This document shows positions 31,912 through 40,848 of a stretch of DNA of 49,510 nt, piece after piece; the stretch's first letter is position 1; every line of letters begins with the position of its first letter. The DNA comes from Acidimicrobiia bacterium (GTDB taxonomy: Bacteria > Actinomycetota > Acidimicrobiia > Acidimicrobiales > Acidimicrobilacustridaceae): positions 1-49,510 of the forward strand of contig JAFIEP010000022.1 of the NCBI GenBank assembly GCA_020832495.1, in the 5' to 3' direction. The notes under the pieces were generated by a model. It ran no database searches. It worked only from the letters and a program-made list of their open reading frames with translations, and was not told the origin of the DNA. The translations under genes and the position numbers were made by a program.

Positions 31912-32280
31912 ATGTCGAGGTGGAGCATGTACAAGGGTGCCCAGCGAGACGCCACACGTATCCGCACCCTCGATGACGGGGAGTCTGCCGGCTACATGCC
32001 GCGTCAGCCTGACGCCGACGCACAGACCGCCGCCGTCGAGCGGCTGACGCTCGTGTTCGAAGCCGTGTGGGAGTTGGCCTCGGAGAAGCTCGGCCTGACC
32101 GACGACGACCTAGCCGCCAAGGTGGCCGAGATCGACGCCCGCAGCGGGGCGCGTGACGGCCGACGCGCCCCGTCCGAGCCGCGGAAGTGCCCGTCGTGCG
32201 ACGCCGCGGTGGCGGCTGCGGCGGACCGCTGTCAGTTCTGCGGTGCCGACGTCCCCTCGTCGGACCCCTTCGCGATCTGA
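31912..32280 (+). CDS. Zinc-ribbon protein of unknown function
   Basis: A 122-residue protein; ATG 31912 is chosen for the GGAGGG at 31898-31903, although TACGAT at 31847-31852 shows transcription begins further up. An N-terminal basic part, a helical middle (VERLTLVFEAVWELASEKLGL with LTDDDLAAKVAEID) and a C-terminal zinc ribbon (CPSCDAA ... CQFCGAD). Such small proteins are common before or near core genes in this group of actinobacteria; function not recognised. Confidence 0.7.
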   Translation: MSRWSMYKGAQRDATRIRTLDDGESAGYMPRQPDADAQTAAVERLTLVFEAVWELASEKLGLTDDDLAAKVAEIDARSGARDGRRAPSEPRKCPSCDAAVAAAADRCQFCGADVPSSDPFAI

Positions 32281-32362
32281 CGACCCGGCGGGGACCGAAC
32301 GGCCTCGGCGTGGATCGAATGCGCTCGTGCGGAAATGCCGCGGCGCGTCGGCCGGTGGGCGG

Positions 32363-32368
32363 TAGCGT
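32363..32368 (+). promoter_or_regulatory. -10 element of a leaderless promoter, trpF
   Basis: TAGCGT followed by six bases and ATG 32375. Confidence 0.6.
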
Positions 32369-32374
32369 GCGGTC

Positions 32375-33139
32375 ATGTTCGTGAAGATCTGTGGCATCAC
32401 GAACGAGTCGGACGGCTTGATGGCCGTGGCCATGGGAGCCGATGCCATCGGCTTCATTTTCGCGCCCTCCGATCGCCAGATTGCGCCGCCGCTGGCCCGC
32501 GACATCGTGCGCCGCCTGCCGCCGGAGATCCTCACCGTGGGGGTCTTCCGCGACGAGGCCCCGCAACGGGTCGTCGAACTGGTCAACCAGGTCGGTCTGC
32601 GAGCTGCGCAGTTGCACGGACACGAGTCGCCCGGCGAGGTGAAGTGGGTACGCCAGCGGGTGCCGTACGTCATCAAGGCGTTGGCGGCCGACGACCGTAT
32701 GGTCGATCGGGCCGACGAGTACGTGGCCGACGCCCTGCTGCTCGACTCGTCCAGTCCGGGATCGGGCGAGGTGTTCGACTGGTCGCTGGCCGACCGGGTC
32801 CCCCGCGAGGCGCACATCATCCTGGCCGGCGGTCTCGACCCGTCGAACGTGGCCGAGGCCATCGAGCGCGTGTCGCCGTGGGGCGTGGATGTGGCCAGCG
32901 GTGTCGAGTCGTCGCCGGGCCACAAGGACGTCCTGCTCACGCGCCGGTTCTGCAACGCCGCCAAGGCGTTCGAGGACGACCACGAGGTCCCTCTCGAGGA
33001 GTTGCCGGTGGCCGAGTTGCGATCGCTCGACCCCGGTGACTATCCCGATGCGCCTGGCCTGTACGACTGGGACCTCGATCCCGAGGCGGTGCCGTCCTCG
33101 GGCGGCGACGAGTTGGCCGACGACCTCGCCTACGAGTGA
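32375..33139 (+). CDS. trpF: Phosphoribosylanthranilate isomerase with acidic C-terminal extension
   Basis: Residues 1-205 are a complete TrpF barrel: VKICGITNESDGL with the catalytic Cys7, FIFAPSDRQI, VGVFRDEAP, AAQLHGHES, LLLDSSSPGSGEVFDW with the catalytic Asp, LAGGLDPSNV and GVDVASGVESSPGHKD. The protein is 254 residues, about 50 longer than usual; the tail is acidic and proline-poor (EDDHEVPLEELPVAEL, SSGGDELADDLAYE) and of unknown purpose. Confidence 0.92.
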   Translation: MFVKICGITNESDGLMAVAMGADAIGFIFAPSDRQIAPPLARDIVRRLPPEILTVGVFRDEAPQRVVELVNQVGLRAAQLHGHESPGEVKWVRQRVPYVIKALAADDRMVDRADEYVADALLLDSSSPGSGEVFDWSLADRVPREAHIILAGGLDPSNVAEAIERVSPWGVDVASGVESSPGHKDVLLTRRFCNAAKAFEDDHEVPLEELPVAELRSLDPGDYPDAPGLYDWDLDPEAVPSSGGDELADDLAYE

Positions 33140-33148
33140 GCGGCCCGC

Positions 33149-34258
33149 CTACATCCGGCCGCGGGTGTCCACCGTCCAACGGTCGACAACGGCGCCGTTG
33201 CGCACCACGAGCACCTCGTCGGTGAGGTTCACCACCGGGCAGACGTGATTGGGGATGACCGCCACCTGGGTGCCCACCGGCGGACGGGTCGTGCCGTCCG
33301 GCAGGGCGACCTGCCCGTGGTGGTCGTGCACCGTGGTCAGGTGAGCCCCACCGAGCGCGGGCACGACCCCGTGCCCGGCAACGTAGGCGGCTTTGTCCTT
33401 GGCCAAGGCCTTGGCTCCGGCGTCGAGCACGACGTGGCCTGGTTGTGCCGTACTCACCACGGTGGCGGCCACCACCAGCGCGTGCTGGTCGGGCGCCACC
33501 GAGCCCAGGTGGGCCTGGTGCCGGTCGCCATAGAGGTAGGTGCCGGGACGTTGCTCGGTGACCGGTGGGCGGGCCGAGGCGAGTGCGGTCGGTGTCGACC
33601 CGGCCGAACGCACCGGGCACTCCACGCCCGCAGCTGTCAGAGCAGCGCGAGCGGTGTCGAGCGCACGCACCTCGTCGTCGGCGGCGCCGGCGACGGCGTC
33701 CGGCCCGGCGTAACTATGTCCTCCGTGGGTGAACACCCCGGCGACGGTCAACCCAGCATCCTGCGCTGCTCGGGCGATGTCGCCCGCCTCGCCGGGAGCC
33801 ACACCGGTTCGGCCCTCGCCGCAGTCCACTTCGACCAGCACCGTCGGTCGGCGTCGGGGGTCGGTGGCGGCCACCAATGCGGCGACGCCCTCGCCGGAGT
33901 CCACGCCGACGGTCAGCGGTCCCTGGTCGAGCAGGTGCCGGAGCCGAGCGGCTTTCGGTCCGGTGGCCAGCACCGGATAGGCCACGAAGATGTCGTCGAT
34001 GGAGGAGTTGCGAAGCACGGCTGCCTCACCCAGCGTGGCCACCGTCACCCCCTGCGCGCCAGCCTCGAGGACCCGGCGGGCCACGGCCACCGACTTGCAC
34101 GTCTTGGTGTGCGGGCGCAACGCCACTCCGGCGGCGTCCATGGCGGCCTGCATCCGGGCGATGTTGGCGTCGAGTCGATCGAGGTCCACCACCACGCACG
34201 GGGTGTCCAGCCCTGATGGCAGGTCGAACGCAGTGAGACGCTGGTCGAGGTCGGCCAC
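33149..34258 (-). CDS. PLP-dependent D-threonine aldolase/D-serine dehydratase-like protein
   Basis: A 369-residue fold-III PLP enzyme. The PLP lysine is in [14 protein letters not shown] (about residue 50). The C-terminal metal site of the DSD1/DTA family is seen as NHVCPVVNL (His-x-Cys). Other landmarks are [22 protein letters not shown] and [10 protein letters not shown]. These enzymes cleave D-threonine-type amino acids or dehydrate D-serine. GTG 34258 has CATGCT six bases upstream; longer frames upstream overlap the trpB promoter. It lies head-on between trpF and trpB and is not part of their transcription. Confidence 0.82.
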   Translation of the reverse strand: MADLDQRLTAFDLPSGLDTPCVVVDLDRLDANIARMQAAMDAAGVALRPHTKTCKSVAVARRVLEAGAQGVTVATLGEAAVLRNSSIDDIFVAYPVLATGPKAARLRHLLDQGPLTVGVDSGEGVAALVAATDPRRRPTVLVEVDCGEGRTGVAPGEAGDIARAAQDAGLTVAGVFTHGGHSYAGPDAVAGAADDEVRALDTARAALTAAGVECPVRSAGSTPTALASARPPVTEQRPGTYLYGDRHQAHLGSVAPDQHALVVAATVVSTAQPGHVVLDAGAKALAKDKAAYVAGHGVVPALGGAHLTTVHDHHGQVALPDGTTRPPVGTQVAVIPNHVCPVVNLTDEVLVVRNGAVVDRWTVDTRGRM

Positions 34259-34347
34259 CCTGCCAGCATGGCAGAGGGCGGCGCTCGACGGGGTCGCCGT
34301 GGCGCCTTCTCCGGCTTTCCGGCTGCGTCTCGCAGGCCCCCTGCCGG

Positions 34348-34353
34348 TACCCT
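34348..34353 (+). promoter_or_regulatory. -10 element of a leaderless promoter, trpBA
   Basis: TACCCT followed by six bases and ATG 34360. Confidence 0.6.
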
Positions 34354-34359
34354 GCTCCC

Positions 34360-35514
34360 ATGTCGCTGCCCGCACCATCACCCGGCGGTCGCTTCGGGGA
34401 TTTCGGTGGCCAGTTCGTGCCCGAAACCCTGGTGCCCGCCTGTCAGGAACTCGATCGAGCCTTCCGGGTGGCCTGGGCCGATCCTGAGTTCCGCGGTGAG
34501 CTCGACGGCCTCCTGGCCGACTACGCCGGCCGACCCAGCCCGCTCACCGAGTGCCACCGTCTGTCGGAGGAACTCGGCGTACGGATCCTGGCCAAGCGCG
34601 AAGACCTCAACCACACCGGCAGCCACAAGATCAACAACGTGTTGGGCCAGGCGCTCCTTGCCCGACGCATGGGGAAGTCCCGCCTGGTGGCCGAGACCGG
34701 GGCCGGTCAGCACGGCGTGGCCACGGCCACGGCCGCGGCGCTGTTGGGCATGGAGTGCGTGGTGTACATGGGTGAGGTCGACATCGAGCGACAGGCGCTC
34801 AACGTGTTCCGCATGCAACTGTTGGGCGCCGAGGTGCGCAGTGCGCAGTCGGGGAGCCGTACGTTGAAGGATGCCATCAACGAGGCCATGCGCGACTGGG
34901 TGGCGTCGGTGGAGACCACTCACTACTGCCTGGGCTCGGTGATGGGTCCTCACCCGTACCCGTGGATGGTGCGCGAGCTGCACACCGTCATCGGGATCGA
35001 GGCCCGCGCCCAGTGCGATGAGGTGCTCGGCGGGCCGCCCGACGTGGTGACTGCCTGTGTCGGCGGCGGATCGAACGCCATCGGGATCTTCTCGGGGTTC
35101 GTGGACACCGACGCCGAGTTGGTCGGGGTCGAGCCAGCCGGGGGTGCGGCGGTGGGCCGGGGCGTGCCCGGGGTGGTGCACGGTTCTGCGTCCTATCTGT
35201 TGCAGGACGAGTGGGGTCAGGTCACCGAGGCCCACTCCGTCTCCGCCGGCTTGGACTACCCGGGTGTGGGTCCCGAACACGCCCACCTGGCGGACCTGGG
35301 CCGGGCCCGCTACGAGAACGTCGAGGACGCCGAGGTCATCGAGGCCTTCACCTTGATGAGCCGCACCGAGGGGATCATCCCTGCGCTCGAGCCGGCGCAC
35401 GCCTTGGCCTGGGTGGCCCGGGACCGTGCGCTGCTGGCCGGCAGAACCGTGCTGTTCAACCTGTCAGGTCGAGGGGACAAGGACGTCGCCCAGATGATGG
35501 AGGTGCTCGGGTGA
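34360..35514 (+). CDS. trpB: Tryptophan synthase beta chain
   Basis: The 384-residue PLP enzyme joins indole and serine. The PLP lysine is in [15 protein letters not shown], the catalytic Glu in [16 protein letters not shown], the phosphate loop is GGGSNAIG and the C-terminal Ser-binding segment is NLSGRGDKD. It belongs to the usual TrpB1 class that works with TrpA. Overlaps trpA by GTGA. Confidence 0.95.
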   Translation: MSLPAPSPGGRFGDFGGQFVPETLVPACQELDRAFRVAWADPEFRGELDGLLADYAGRPSPLTECHRLSEELGVRILAKREDLNHTGSHKINNVLGQALLARRMGKSRLVAETGAGQHGVATATAAALLGMECVVYMGEVDIERQALNVFRMQLLGAEVRSAQSGSRTLKDAINEAMRDWVASVETTHYCLGSVMGPHPYPWMVRELHTVIGIEARAQCDEVLGGPPDVVTACVGGGSNAIGIFSGFVDTDAELVGVEPAGGAAVGRGVPGVVHGSASYLLQDEWGQVTEAHSVSAGLDYPGVGPEHAHLADLGRARYENVEDAEVIEAFTLMSRTEGIIPALEPAHALAWVARDRALLAGRTVLFNLSGRGDKDVAQMMEVLG

Positions 35515-36293
35515 GCGTCGGGGCCCTCGAGCAGACGCTGCGCCACCAGCGAAGCGCCGGACGCAAGCTGTTGGTCCCCTACGTGACTGGCGGCCTGGGC
35601 GACGACTGGTTGGACACCGTCCGTGCCCTGGCCGACGCCGGTGCCGACGCCATCGAGGTCGGCATCCCCTTCTCGGACCCCGTGATGGACGGCCCGGTCA
35701 TCCAGGCCGCCTCCGAAGCGGCGTTGGCCAAGGGCGCCACCCCGCACTCGATCACCGACGCCTTGCGGAGGGCCGACGTCGGCGTGCCCGTGGTGGTCAT
35801 GACCTACTACAACATCGCCTTCCACGCCGGTCTGGATCGCTTCGCCCACACTCTGCAGTCCTCGCAGGTGGCAGCCGCCATTCTCCCGGACCTGCCCCTC
35901 GAGGAAGCCGGACCGTGGACGGCCGCCGCCGACCGCCACGACGTCGAGACCGTCCTCCTCGCCGCGCCGACCGCCCCCGACGAACGACTGCCGCTCATCT
36001 GCGAGCGCGCCCGTGGCTTCGTCTACGCCGTCGGCCTGTTGGGCGTCACCGGCGAACGAACGGAGTTGGCTCGCAGCTCGCTGGTCATCGCCGAGCGGTG
36101 CAAGGCAGTGACCGACAAACCGGTGCTGGTCGGTGTCGGCGTGTCCGACGCTGCGCAGGCGGTCGAGGTGTGCAGCGTGGCCGACGGCGTGGTCATCGGG
36201 TCCGCTGTGGTGCGTCGCATGCTCGATGGTGAGGGTCCCGCCGGCGTGGCCGCGTTCGTGGCCTCGGTGCGCGCTGCGCTCGACGCAGGTTGA
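35511..36293 (+). CDS. trpA: Tryptophan synthase alpha chain
   Basis: The 260-residue TIM barrel releases indole from indole-glycerol phosphate. The catalytic Glu and Asp are in [18 protein letters not shown] (about residues 45-62); [14 protein letters not shown] and GLLGVTGER follow. GTG 35511 overlaps the trpB stop, giving coupled synthesis of the two chains. Confidence 0.95.
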   Translation: MSVGALEQTLRHQRSAGRKLLVPYVTGGLGDDWLDTVRALADAGADAIEVGIPFSDPVMDGPVIQAASEAALAKGATPHSITDALRRADVGVPVVVMTYYNIAFHAGLDRFAHTLQSSQVAAAILPDLPLEEAGPWTAAADRHDVETVLLAAPTAPDERLPLICERARGFVYAVGLLGVTGERTELARSSLVIAERCKAVTDKPVLVGVGVSDAAQAVEVCSVADGVVIGSAVVRRMLDGEGPAGVAAFVASVRAALDAG

Positions 36294-36296
36294 ACC

Positions 36297-37046
36297 TCAG
36301 GAGGCGCGAGCGCCCTCGTGCCGTTCCTCCCACAGTTGGAGGGCGTAGCGGTAGAGCTCGGCGTCGAGGGCGGTGTCGGCCTCGATCTGCCGGCGGAGCC
36401 CGTCGCTGATGTCGAGTTCGAGCGGCGCCTGGTGGCGGTGTATCAGCGGGGTCGACCGATCGAGGCCGGTGTCGGCGCAGTACACGTCGAGGAAGTCGTC
36501 GAAGCGCTCCTGGACGCCCACGAGGTCCGTTCGCCGCAGGTTGGCCTTGGCCACCTCGAGGCGACCGGTGTCCACGTCGATGGTGCGCAGGAAGCTCCAG
36601 GGCTGATCCTCGACGGTGAGGGAGTAGATCCGCGTCTGGTGGTTGAGGATGCCTGAGCGGTGGTCCAGGGTGTCGGCGTAGATCTGCTCCGCGGTCCATC
36701 CCCGACGCTGCGGACCGTTTGCTCGCATCTGCAGGTAGGAGATCGTCCGCGCCACCGGCTCGCGCAGCAGCGTCACCGTGTAGAGCGGGCGATCCAACAT
36801 CCGGGCACACAGCTCGGCCGCCACGTAGGGAAAGTGCCCGATGTAGGCGCGCACCGTGTCGCGGCGTTCCTGGGGGAGCGTCAGCAGGCGGGCCAGGCTC
36901 AGGTAGGCCTGGCCGGCATCGGGATCGATGCCGTCGGCGCCTTCGGGGTACACCTCGCCGAGCGCCAGCTGTGCGCGGGTGAACGAGCGCAGCGTCCCGC
37001 CGGCGGTCTTCTGGATGTGGACGAAGAAGATGGGTCGGTCGATCAT
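36297..37046 (-). CDS. Sulfotransferase-like protein
   Basis: A 249-residue protein starting MIDRPIFFVHIQKTAGGTLR, the 5'-phosphosulfate loop of the sulfotransferase-2 family, with the 3'-phosphate part in TLLREPVARTISYLQM (about residues 93-108). It would move sulfate from PAPS to a carbohydrate or lipid. It ends four bases from the trpA stop on the other strand, so transcripts converge. Confidence 0.8.
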   Translation of the reverse strand: MIDRPIFFVHIQKTAGGTLRSFTRAQLALGEVYPEGADGIDPDAGQAYLSLARLLTLPQERRDTVRAYIGHFPYVAAELCARMLDRPLYTVTLLREPVARTISYLQMRANGPQRRGWTAEQIYADTLDHRSGILNHQTRIYSLTVEDQPWSFLRTIDVDTGRLEVAKANLRRTDLVGVQERFDDFLDVYCADTGLDRSTPLIHRHQAPLELDISDGLRRQIEADTALDAELYRYALQLWEERHEGARAS

Positions 37047-37050
37047 TCGC

Positions 37051-37098
37051 GTGGGTTCAGATGACGTGTGGGTTCAGATGGGAGCGGATCCAGATGGC
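37051..37098 (+). repeat. Short degenerate tandem repeat
   Basis: GTGGGTTCAGATG occurs at 37051-37063 and 37068-37080, with a weaker GGATCCAGATGGC at 37086-37098 (period about 17 bp), just upstream of the sulfotransferase gene. Confidence 0.4.
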
Positions 37099-37154
37099 GT
37101 GCGGGTTCCGGCGGTCGGACCGAGGTCTGCTCGGCGCATGGACGACGGTCCCCG

Positions 37155-37160
37155 TACGCT
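37155..37160 (+). promoter_or_regulatory. -10 element of a leaderless promoter, DUF501-like region gene
   Basis: TACGCT followed by six bases and GTG 37167. Confidence 0.55.
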
Positions 37161-37166
37161 GGGGAC

Positions 37167-37733
37167 GTGGTCCACCCTAAGCGCTTGACGTCGTTCCCTC
37201 GGCAACGGGTGGTGCAGCGCGAGCTGGTGCGCGGGGTGGCCTCGGAGGTCGACCTGCTCGAGCATCTCGGTGAGCCGACATCTGAGTCCTCCCTGGCCGA
37301 CGACGAACGGCGGTTCTTCTGGGATCTGGAGTGGCCCTGTGGGTTGGTGACCTGCCTCGAGTACGGCCAGATCACGCAACAACTCGCAGTGCGCCTCGAT
37401 TGTCCCGAGGTGGACCATGCCTTCCGACACCTCGGCGTGGAGGTTCAGGACCTGTGGCTGTTGCAGAACGAGGAGCCGGAGGTGTTCGCCGCCGTTGCCG
37501 AGGAACCCGATCGCTCGTGGGCACTGTGGCGCAGCGACGGCCACGGTCGCATCTGTGTGGCCTCCGGCCTGACCCACCGCGACGCCCACTGCTGGCAGCG
37601 CTCACTCGACGAGCGGGAACCCGATGCCGGATGGTCGGTTGACGAGGTGGCCCGGTTCCCCGACGTGGCGCCGTTGCCGTCCCGACCGGGGGTGGACCTC
37701 AGAGATCCGTCCAGCCCTCGAGCTGCGCAATGA
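37167..37733 (+). CDS. Hypothetical protein of 188 residues
   Basis: No family was recognised. The product is acidic and tryptophan-rich, without signal or membrane segments. Landmarks are LADDERRFFWDLEWPCGLVT, VDHAFRHLGVEVQDLWLLQN, DRSWALWRSDGHGRICVASG and HCWQRSLDERE. GTG 37167 is supported by TACGCT six bases upstream. The last 35 bases overlap the 3' end of the acyl-CoA dehydrogenase gene on the other strand. Confidence 0.7.
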   Translation: MVHPKRLTSFPRQRVVQRELVRGVASEVDLLEHLGEPTSESSLADDERRFFWDLEWPCGLVTCLEYGQITQQLAVRLDCPEVDHAFRHLGVEVQDLWLLQNEEPEVFAAVAEEPDRSWALWRSDGHGRICVASGLTHRDAHCWQRSLDEREPDAGWSVDEVARFPDVAPLPSRPGVDLRDPSSPRAAQ

Positions 37734-38874
37734 TCCGCAGCATCACCTCGTCGGCGCCGCCACCGATTGACAACAACCGGCTGTCGCGGAAGTACCGGGC
37801 GGTCCACGTCTCCTCCATGTAGCCGATGCCGCCGTGGAATTGCATGCAGGTGTCGGCCATCCGCCGTTGGAGGCGGCCGGTGGCCAGTTTGGCCACCGAC
37901 GCCATCTTGGTGACGGTCATCCGATCAGCGCCCTCCACCACCGCCCGTGCGCACGATCGGGTGTAGGCGCGCACCATCTCGAGCTCCGCGGACAACTCGG
38001 CCAGCGTGTAGCGGATGTAGTCGTTGGCCAGCAGCGGCGCCCCGAACGCCTGGCGCTGGCGCAGATAGGTGGCGGTGCGGTCCAGGGCCTGTTCCAACGC
38101 GCCGACGGCCATGTAGGCAGCGATGAGGCGCTCGTTCTGGAACTGGGCCATCTGTTGGGGGAACCCTCGCCCGATCTCGCCGATCGTGTGGTCGACCGGC
38201 ACGCGGGCGTCAACGAACGACAGTTCCGCCGTGTCCGACGACCGTTGGCCGAGCTTGTCCAGCTTGCGGCTGACCGAACACCCTTCGGTGGCAGTGGGCA
38301 CCACGATCTGGGTCATGCCCCGATGGCCACCCTCGTCCGAGGTGCGAGCCAGGAGACACAGCCAGTCGGCTTGGATCCCGTTGGTGATGTAGAGCTTCGT
38401 GCCGTTGATGACCCACTCGTCGCCGTCGCGCTCGGCTCGTGTGCGGATGGAGGCCACGTCGCTGCCGGCGTCCGGTTCGGTGACGGCGATGGCCGCCACC
38501 ATCTCGCCGGCGATGGCCGGCACCAGGTAGCGCTCCCGCAGTTCGTCGGAACCGAACGTGGCCAAGGCCGGGGTGGCCATGTCGGTCTGCACGCTGATGG
38601 CCATGGCCACACCACCCGTGGCGGCCCGCCCGATTTCCTCGCCCATGACCAGCGTGAAGACGTGGTCGGCGCCCTGGCCGCCCCATCGGGGGTCGTACTC
38701 GAGGCCGAGGATCCCGAGCTGTCCCAGCTTGGGGAACAGCTCGTGGGCAGGGAACATCCCCTGGCGTTCCCACTCGTCCGCGTGGGGGTCGATGTCCTTG
38801 TCGACCACCGAGCGGCAGGTCTGTCGGAAGAGCTGGTGCTCGTCGGTGAACAGCGATCCTGTGTAGGGCGACAT
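37699..38874 (-). CDS. Acyl-CoA dehydrogenase (AtuD-like)
   Basis: A 391-residue acyl-CoA dehydrogenase: AVTEPDAGSDVASIRTRA (FAD/substrate region, about residue 130), RQRQAFGAPLLANDYIRYTLAE and the C-terminal FHGGIGYMEETWTARYFRDS (about residue 350). It begins 12 bp after the AtuA gene and ends the operon. In Pseudomonas, AtuD is the citronellyl-CoA dehydrogenase of acyclic terpene breakdown; by context this is its counterpart, or an equivalent for another branched acyl-CoA. Confidence 0.85.
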   Translation of the reverse strand: MSPYTGSLFTDEHQLFRQTCRSVVDKDIDPHADEWERQGMFPAHELFPKLGQLGILGLEYDPRWGGQGADHVFTLVMGEEIGRAATGGVAMAISVQTDMATPALATFGSDELRERYLVPAIAGEMVAAIAVTEPDAGSDVASIRTRAERDGDEWVINGTKLYITNGIQADWLCLLARTSDEGGHRGMTQIVVPTATEGCSVSRKLDKLGQRSSDTAELSFVDARVPVDHTIGEIGRGFPQQMAQFQNERLIAAYMAVGALEQALDRTATYLRQRQAFGAPLLANDYIRYTLAELSAELEMVRAYTRSCARAVVEGADRMTVTKMASVAKLATGRLQRRMADTCMQFHGGIGYMEETWTARYFRDSRLLSIGGGADEVMLRIIAQLEGWTDL

Positions 38875-38886
38875 GGAGGCCTCGCT

Positions 38887-40848
38887 TCAGGGAGTCGGCT
38901 CGTCGAGCAGCGGGATGGGAACCTCGACGTGGCGGGCACGGAGGAACTCGCCGAGGCCCTTGGCCTGCGGATCGATGCGGGTGCTGGCGGCCACACCTCG
39001 GCCCAGCAGCCCGTGCACCACGAAGTTGAGCGCCCGCAGGTTGGGCAGTTCCACCCTGGTGATGTCGAGGTCCTGCGCTTCACTGCCGAGCAGCGCGCGG
39101 AACCGGTCCTCGGTGAGATACCAGCTCAGCCAGTCGAAGCCGTCGTCGGTGCGCGCCCACATCCCGACGTTGGCGTTGCCCCCCTTGTCGCCCGAGCGGG
39201 CGCCGGCCACCAGACCGAGCGGTGCCGTGCGGTGGGCCACCTGGTCCCACCACAACCCGTCCCCGGCGGCGCCCGACCCGCCGGCGATACGCAGCCGTCC
39301 GAGGTCCTCGAGCAAGGTGGAGATGGTCTCGGGGTGGGTGGAGGCGGTGGCCGGAGCGGTCTTGGGCACGTCTCGTCCCGACGACGTCTCCGACGTCGGC
39401 ACCCGACGGGGCGTGCGTTGGGCCAGCGCCGGTGGCTTGGTGGGTGGTGGTGGCACGGCGATGCGATCGTTGCCCACAACCACCTCGCAGTCGGGGACGT
39501 CGGCAGGCACCAGCACCGGCCAGTAGATGCCGAAGGCGCGTGCGTCGCCGGGCGGGGTGGTGGTGAACATGCCCGGGTAGGAGGCCAGGACCATCTCCAC
39601 CACCTTCGACGAGAACGCCCGCCCGACCCGTGCGCGGTCGTGGTCGGTGACGCTCACCCGCAGCTCGGCCAAGGCCTCGGCGTTGGTCTGCGGGTCGGGG
39701 CGGTCGTGGCGGATCAGCTGCACGTCCACCTGTTCGAAGCTGTCACGCCCCTCGGGGAACTGATCGAACAGCGTCCGCTCCGCCAGGGCGGCCTTGGCCT
39801 CGATGTCGAGACCGGTGAGCACGAACGTCATGGTGTTGCGCCACCCGCCCGAGGAGTTCACCGAGACCTTCACCTGCTCGGGTCCGGGCATGCCCCGCAC
39901 GCTGTGGATCCGTACCCGGTCCTCGCCGTCGGGCTCGAGGCGGATCGAGTTCAGGCGGACCGTGGCGTCGGGGTTGAGGTAGTCGACCCCCTGGACCTCG
40001 TACAGGAGCTGAGCGGTGACCGTGCCGACGGTCACCGCACCACCGGTGCCGGGGTGTTTGGTGATCACGCTCGAGCCGTCGGCGTGGATCTCGGCGATGG
40101 GGAAGCCCGGGCGCTCGAGGCCGGGGATCTCCTCGAAGAAGGCATAGTTGCCGCCCGTGCACTGGGTGCCGCACTCGATGACGTGGCCGGCCACCACGGC
40201 AGCGGCCAGCTCGTCCCAGTCGGTACGGGCCCAGCCGTGGTGCCACGCAGCGGGACCGACCACCAGCGCAGCATCGGTCACCCGACCGGTGATCACCACG
40301 TCGGCACCTGCGACCAGCGCTTCACGGATGGGCCATCCCCCGAGATAGGCGTTGGCCGCAATGGCCTCGACGCCCAGGTCGGCCAGCGACTCCCCGGTGT
40401 CGGCGTTCACCAGTTCGAGGCCGTCGGCCACGAGCTGGTCGAGGCGGTCGGTGAGGTCGTCGCCCTCCACCCAGGCCACTGTGAGGTCGAGCCCGTGCGA
40501 GTCGGCGATCTCCTGCACCTGAGCGGCACAGCCTGCGGGGTTCAACCCGCCGGCGTTGGAGACGACCTTGATGCTGCGCTCGGCGCAGGTGGCCAGCACG
40601 TCGTTCATCTGCTGGACGAAGGTGCCGGCGTAGCCACCGGCGGGATTGCGGACGCGGTCCTTGGCCAGGATGAGCATGGTGAGCTCGGCCAGCCAGTCAC
40701 CGGTGAGCACGTCGATGGGGCCGCCGTTCACCATCTCGTGCGCGGCGCTCAGTCGGTCACCGTAGAAGCCGGAGCAGTTGGCCACCCGCAGTGGACGGTT
40801 CGATGTCGCTGCGGTGGTGCCAGTGGGACTGGGGGAAGCGTCGGTCAC
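38887..40848 (-). CDS. atuA: Acyclic terpene utilisation AtuA family protein (DUF1446)
   Basis: The 653-residue protein starts at GTG 40848 behind GAGGAG and overlaps the biotin carboxylase stop. The N-terminal DUF1446 domain (residues about 20-450) shows CSGFYGDRLSAAHEMV, LTGDWLAELTMLILAK, VVSNAGGLNPAGCAAQ, VITGRVTDAALVVGPAAW and GTQCTGGNY. The C-terminal AtuA-like domain (about 540-653) shows ARSGDKGGNANVGMWAR. AtuA is needed for growth on citronellol or geraniol in Pseudomonas; its reaction is unsettled. A Pro/Thr/Ser linker joins the domains. Confidence 0.88.
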   Translation of the reverse strand: MTDASPSPTGTTAATSNRPLRVANCSGFYGDRLSAAHEMVNGGPIDVLTGDWLAELTMLILAKDRVRNPAGGYAGTFVQQMNDVLATCAERSIKVVSNAGGLNPAGCAAQVQEIADSHGLDLTVAWVEGDDLTDRLDQLVADGLELVNADTGESLADLGVEAIAANAYLGGWPIREALVAGADVVITGRVTDAALVVGPAAWHHGWARTDWDELAAAVVAGHVIECGTQCTGGNYAFFEEIPGLERPGFPIAEIHADGSSVITKHPGTGGAVTVGTVTAQLLYEVQGVDYLNPDATVRLNSIRLEPDGEDRVRIHSVRGMPGPEQVKVSVNSSGGWRNTMTFVLTGLDIEAKAALAERTLFDQFPEGRDSFEQVDVQLIRHDRPDPQTNAEALAELRVSVTDHDRARVGRAFSSKVVEMVLASYPGMFTTTPPGDARAFGIYWPVLVPADVPDCEVVVGNDRIAVPPPPTKPPALAQRTPRRVPTSETSSGRDVPKTAPATASTHPETISTLLEDLGRLRIAGGSGAAGDGLWWDQVAHRTAPLGLVAGARSGDKGGNANVGMWARTDDGFDWLSWYLTEDRFRALLGSEAQDLDITRVELPNLRALNFVVHGLLGRGVAASTRIDPQAKGLGEFLRARHVEVPIPLLDEPTP

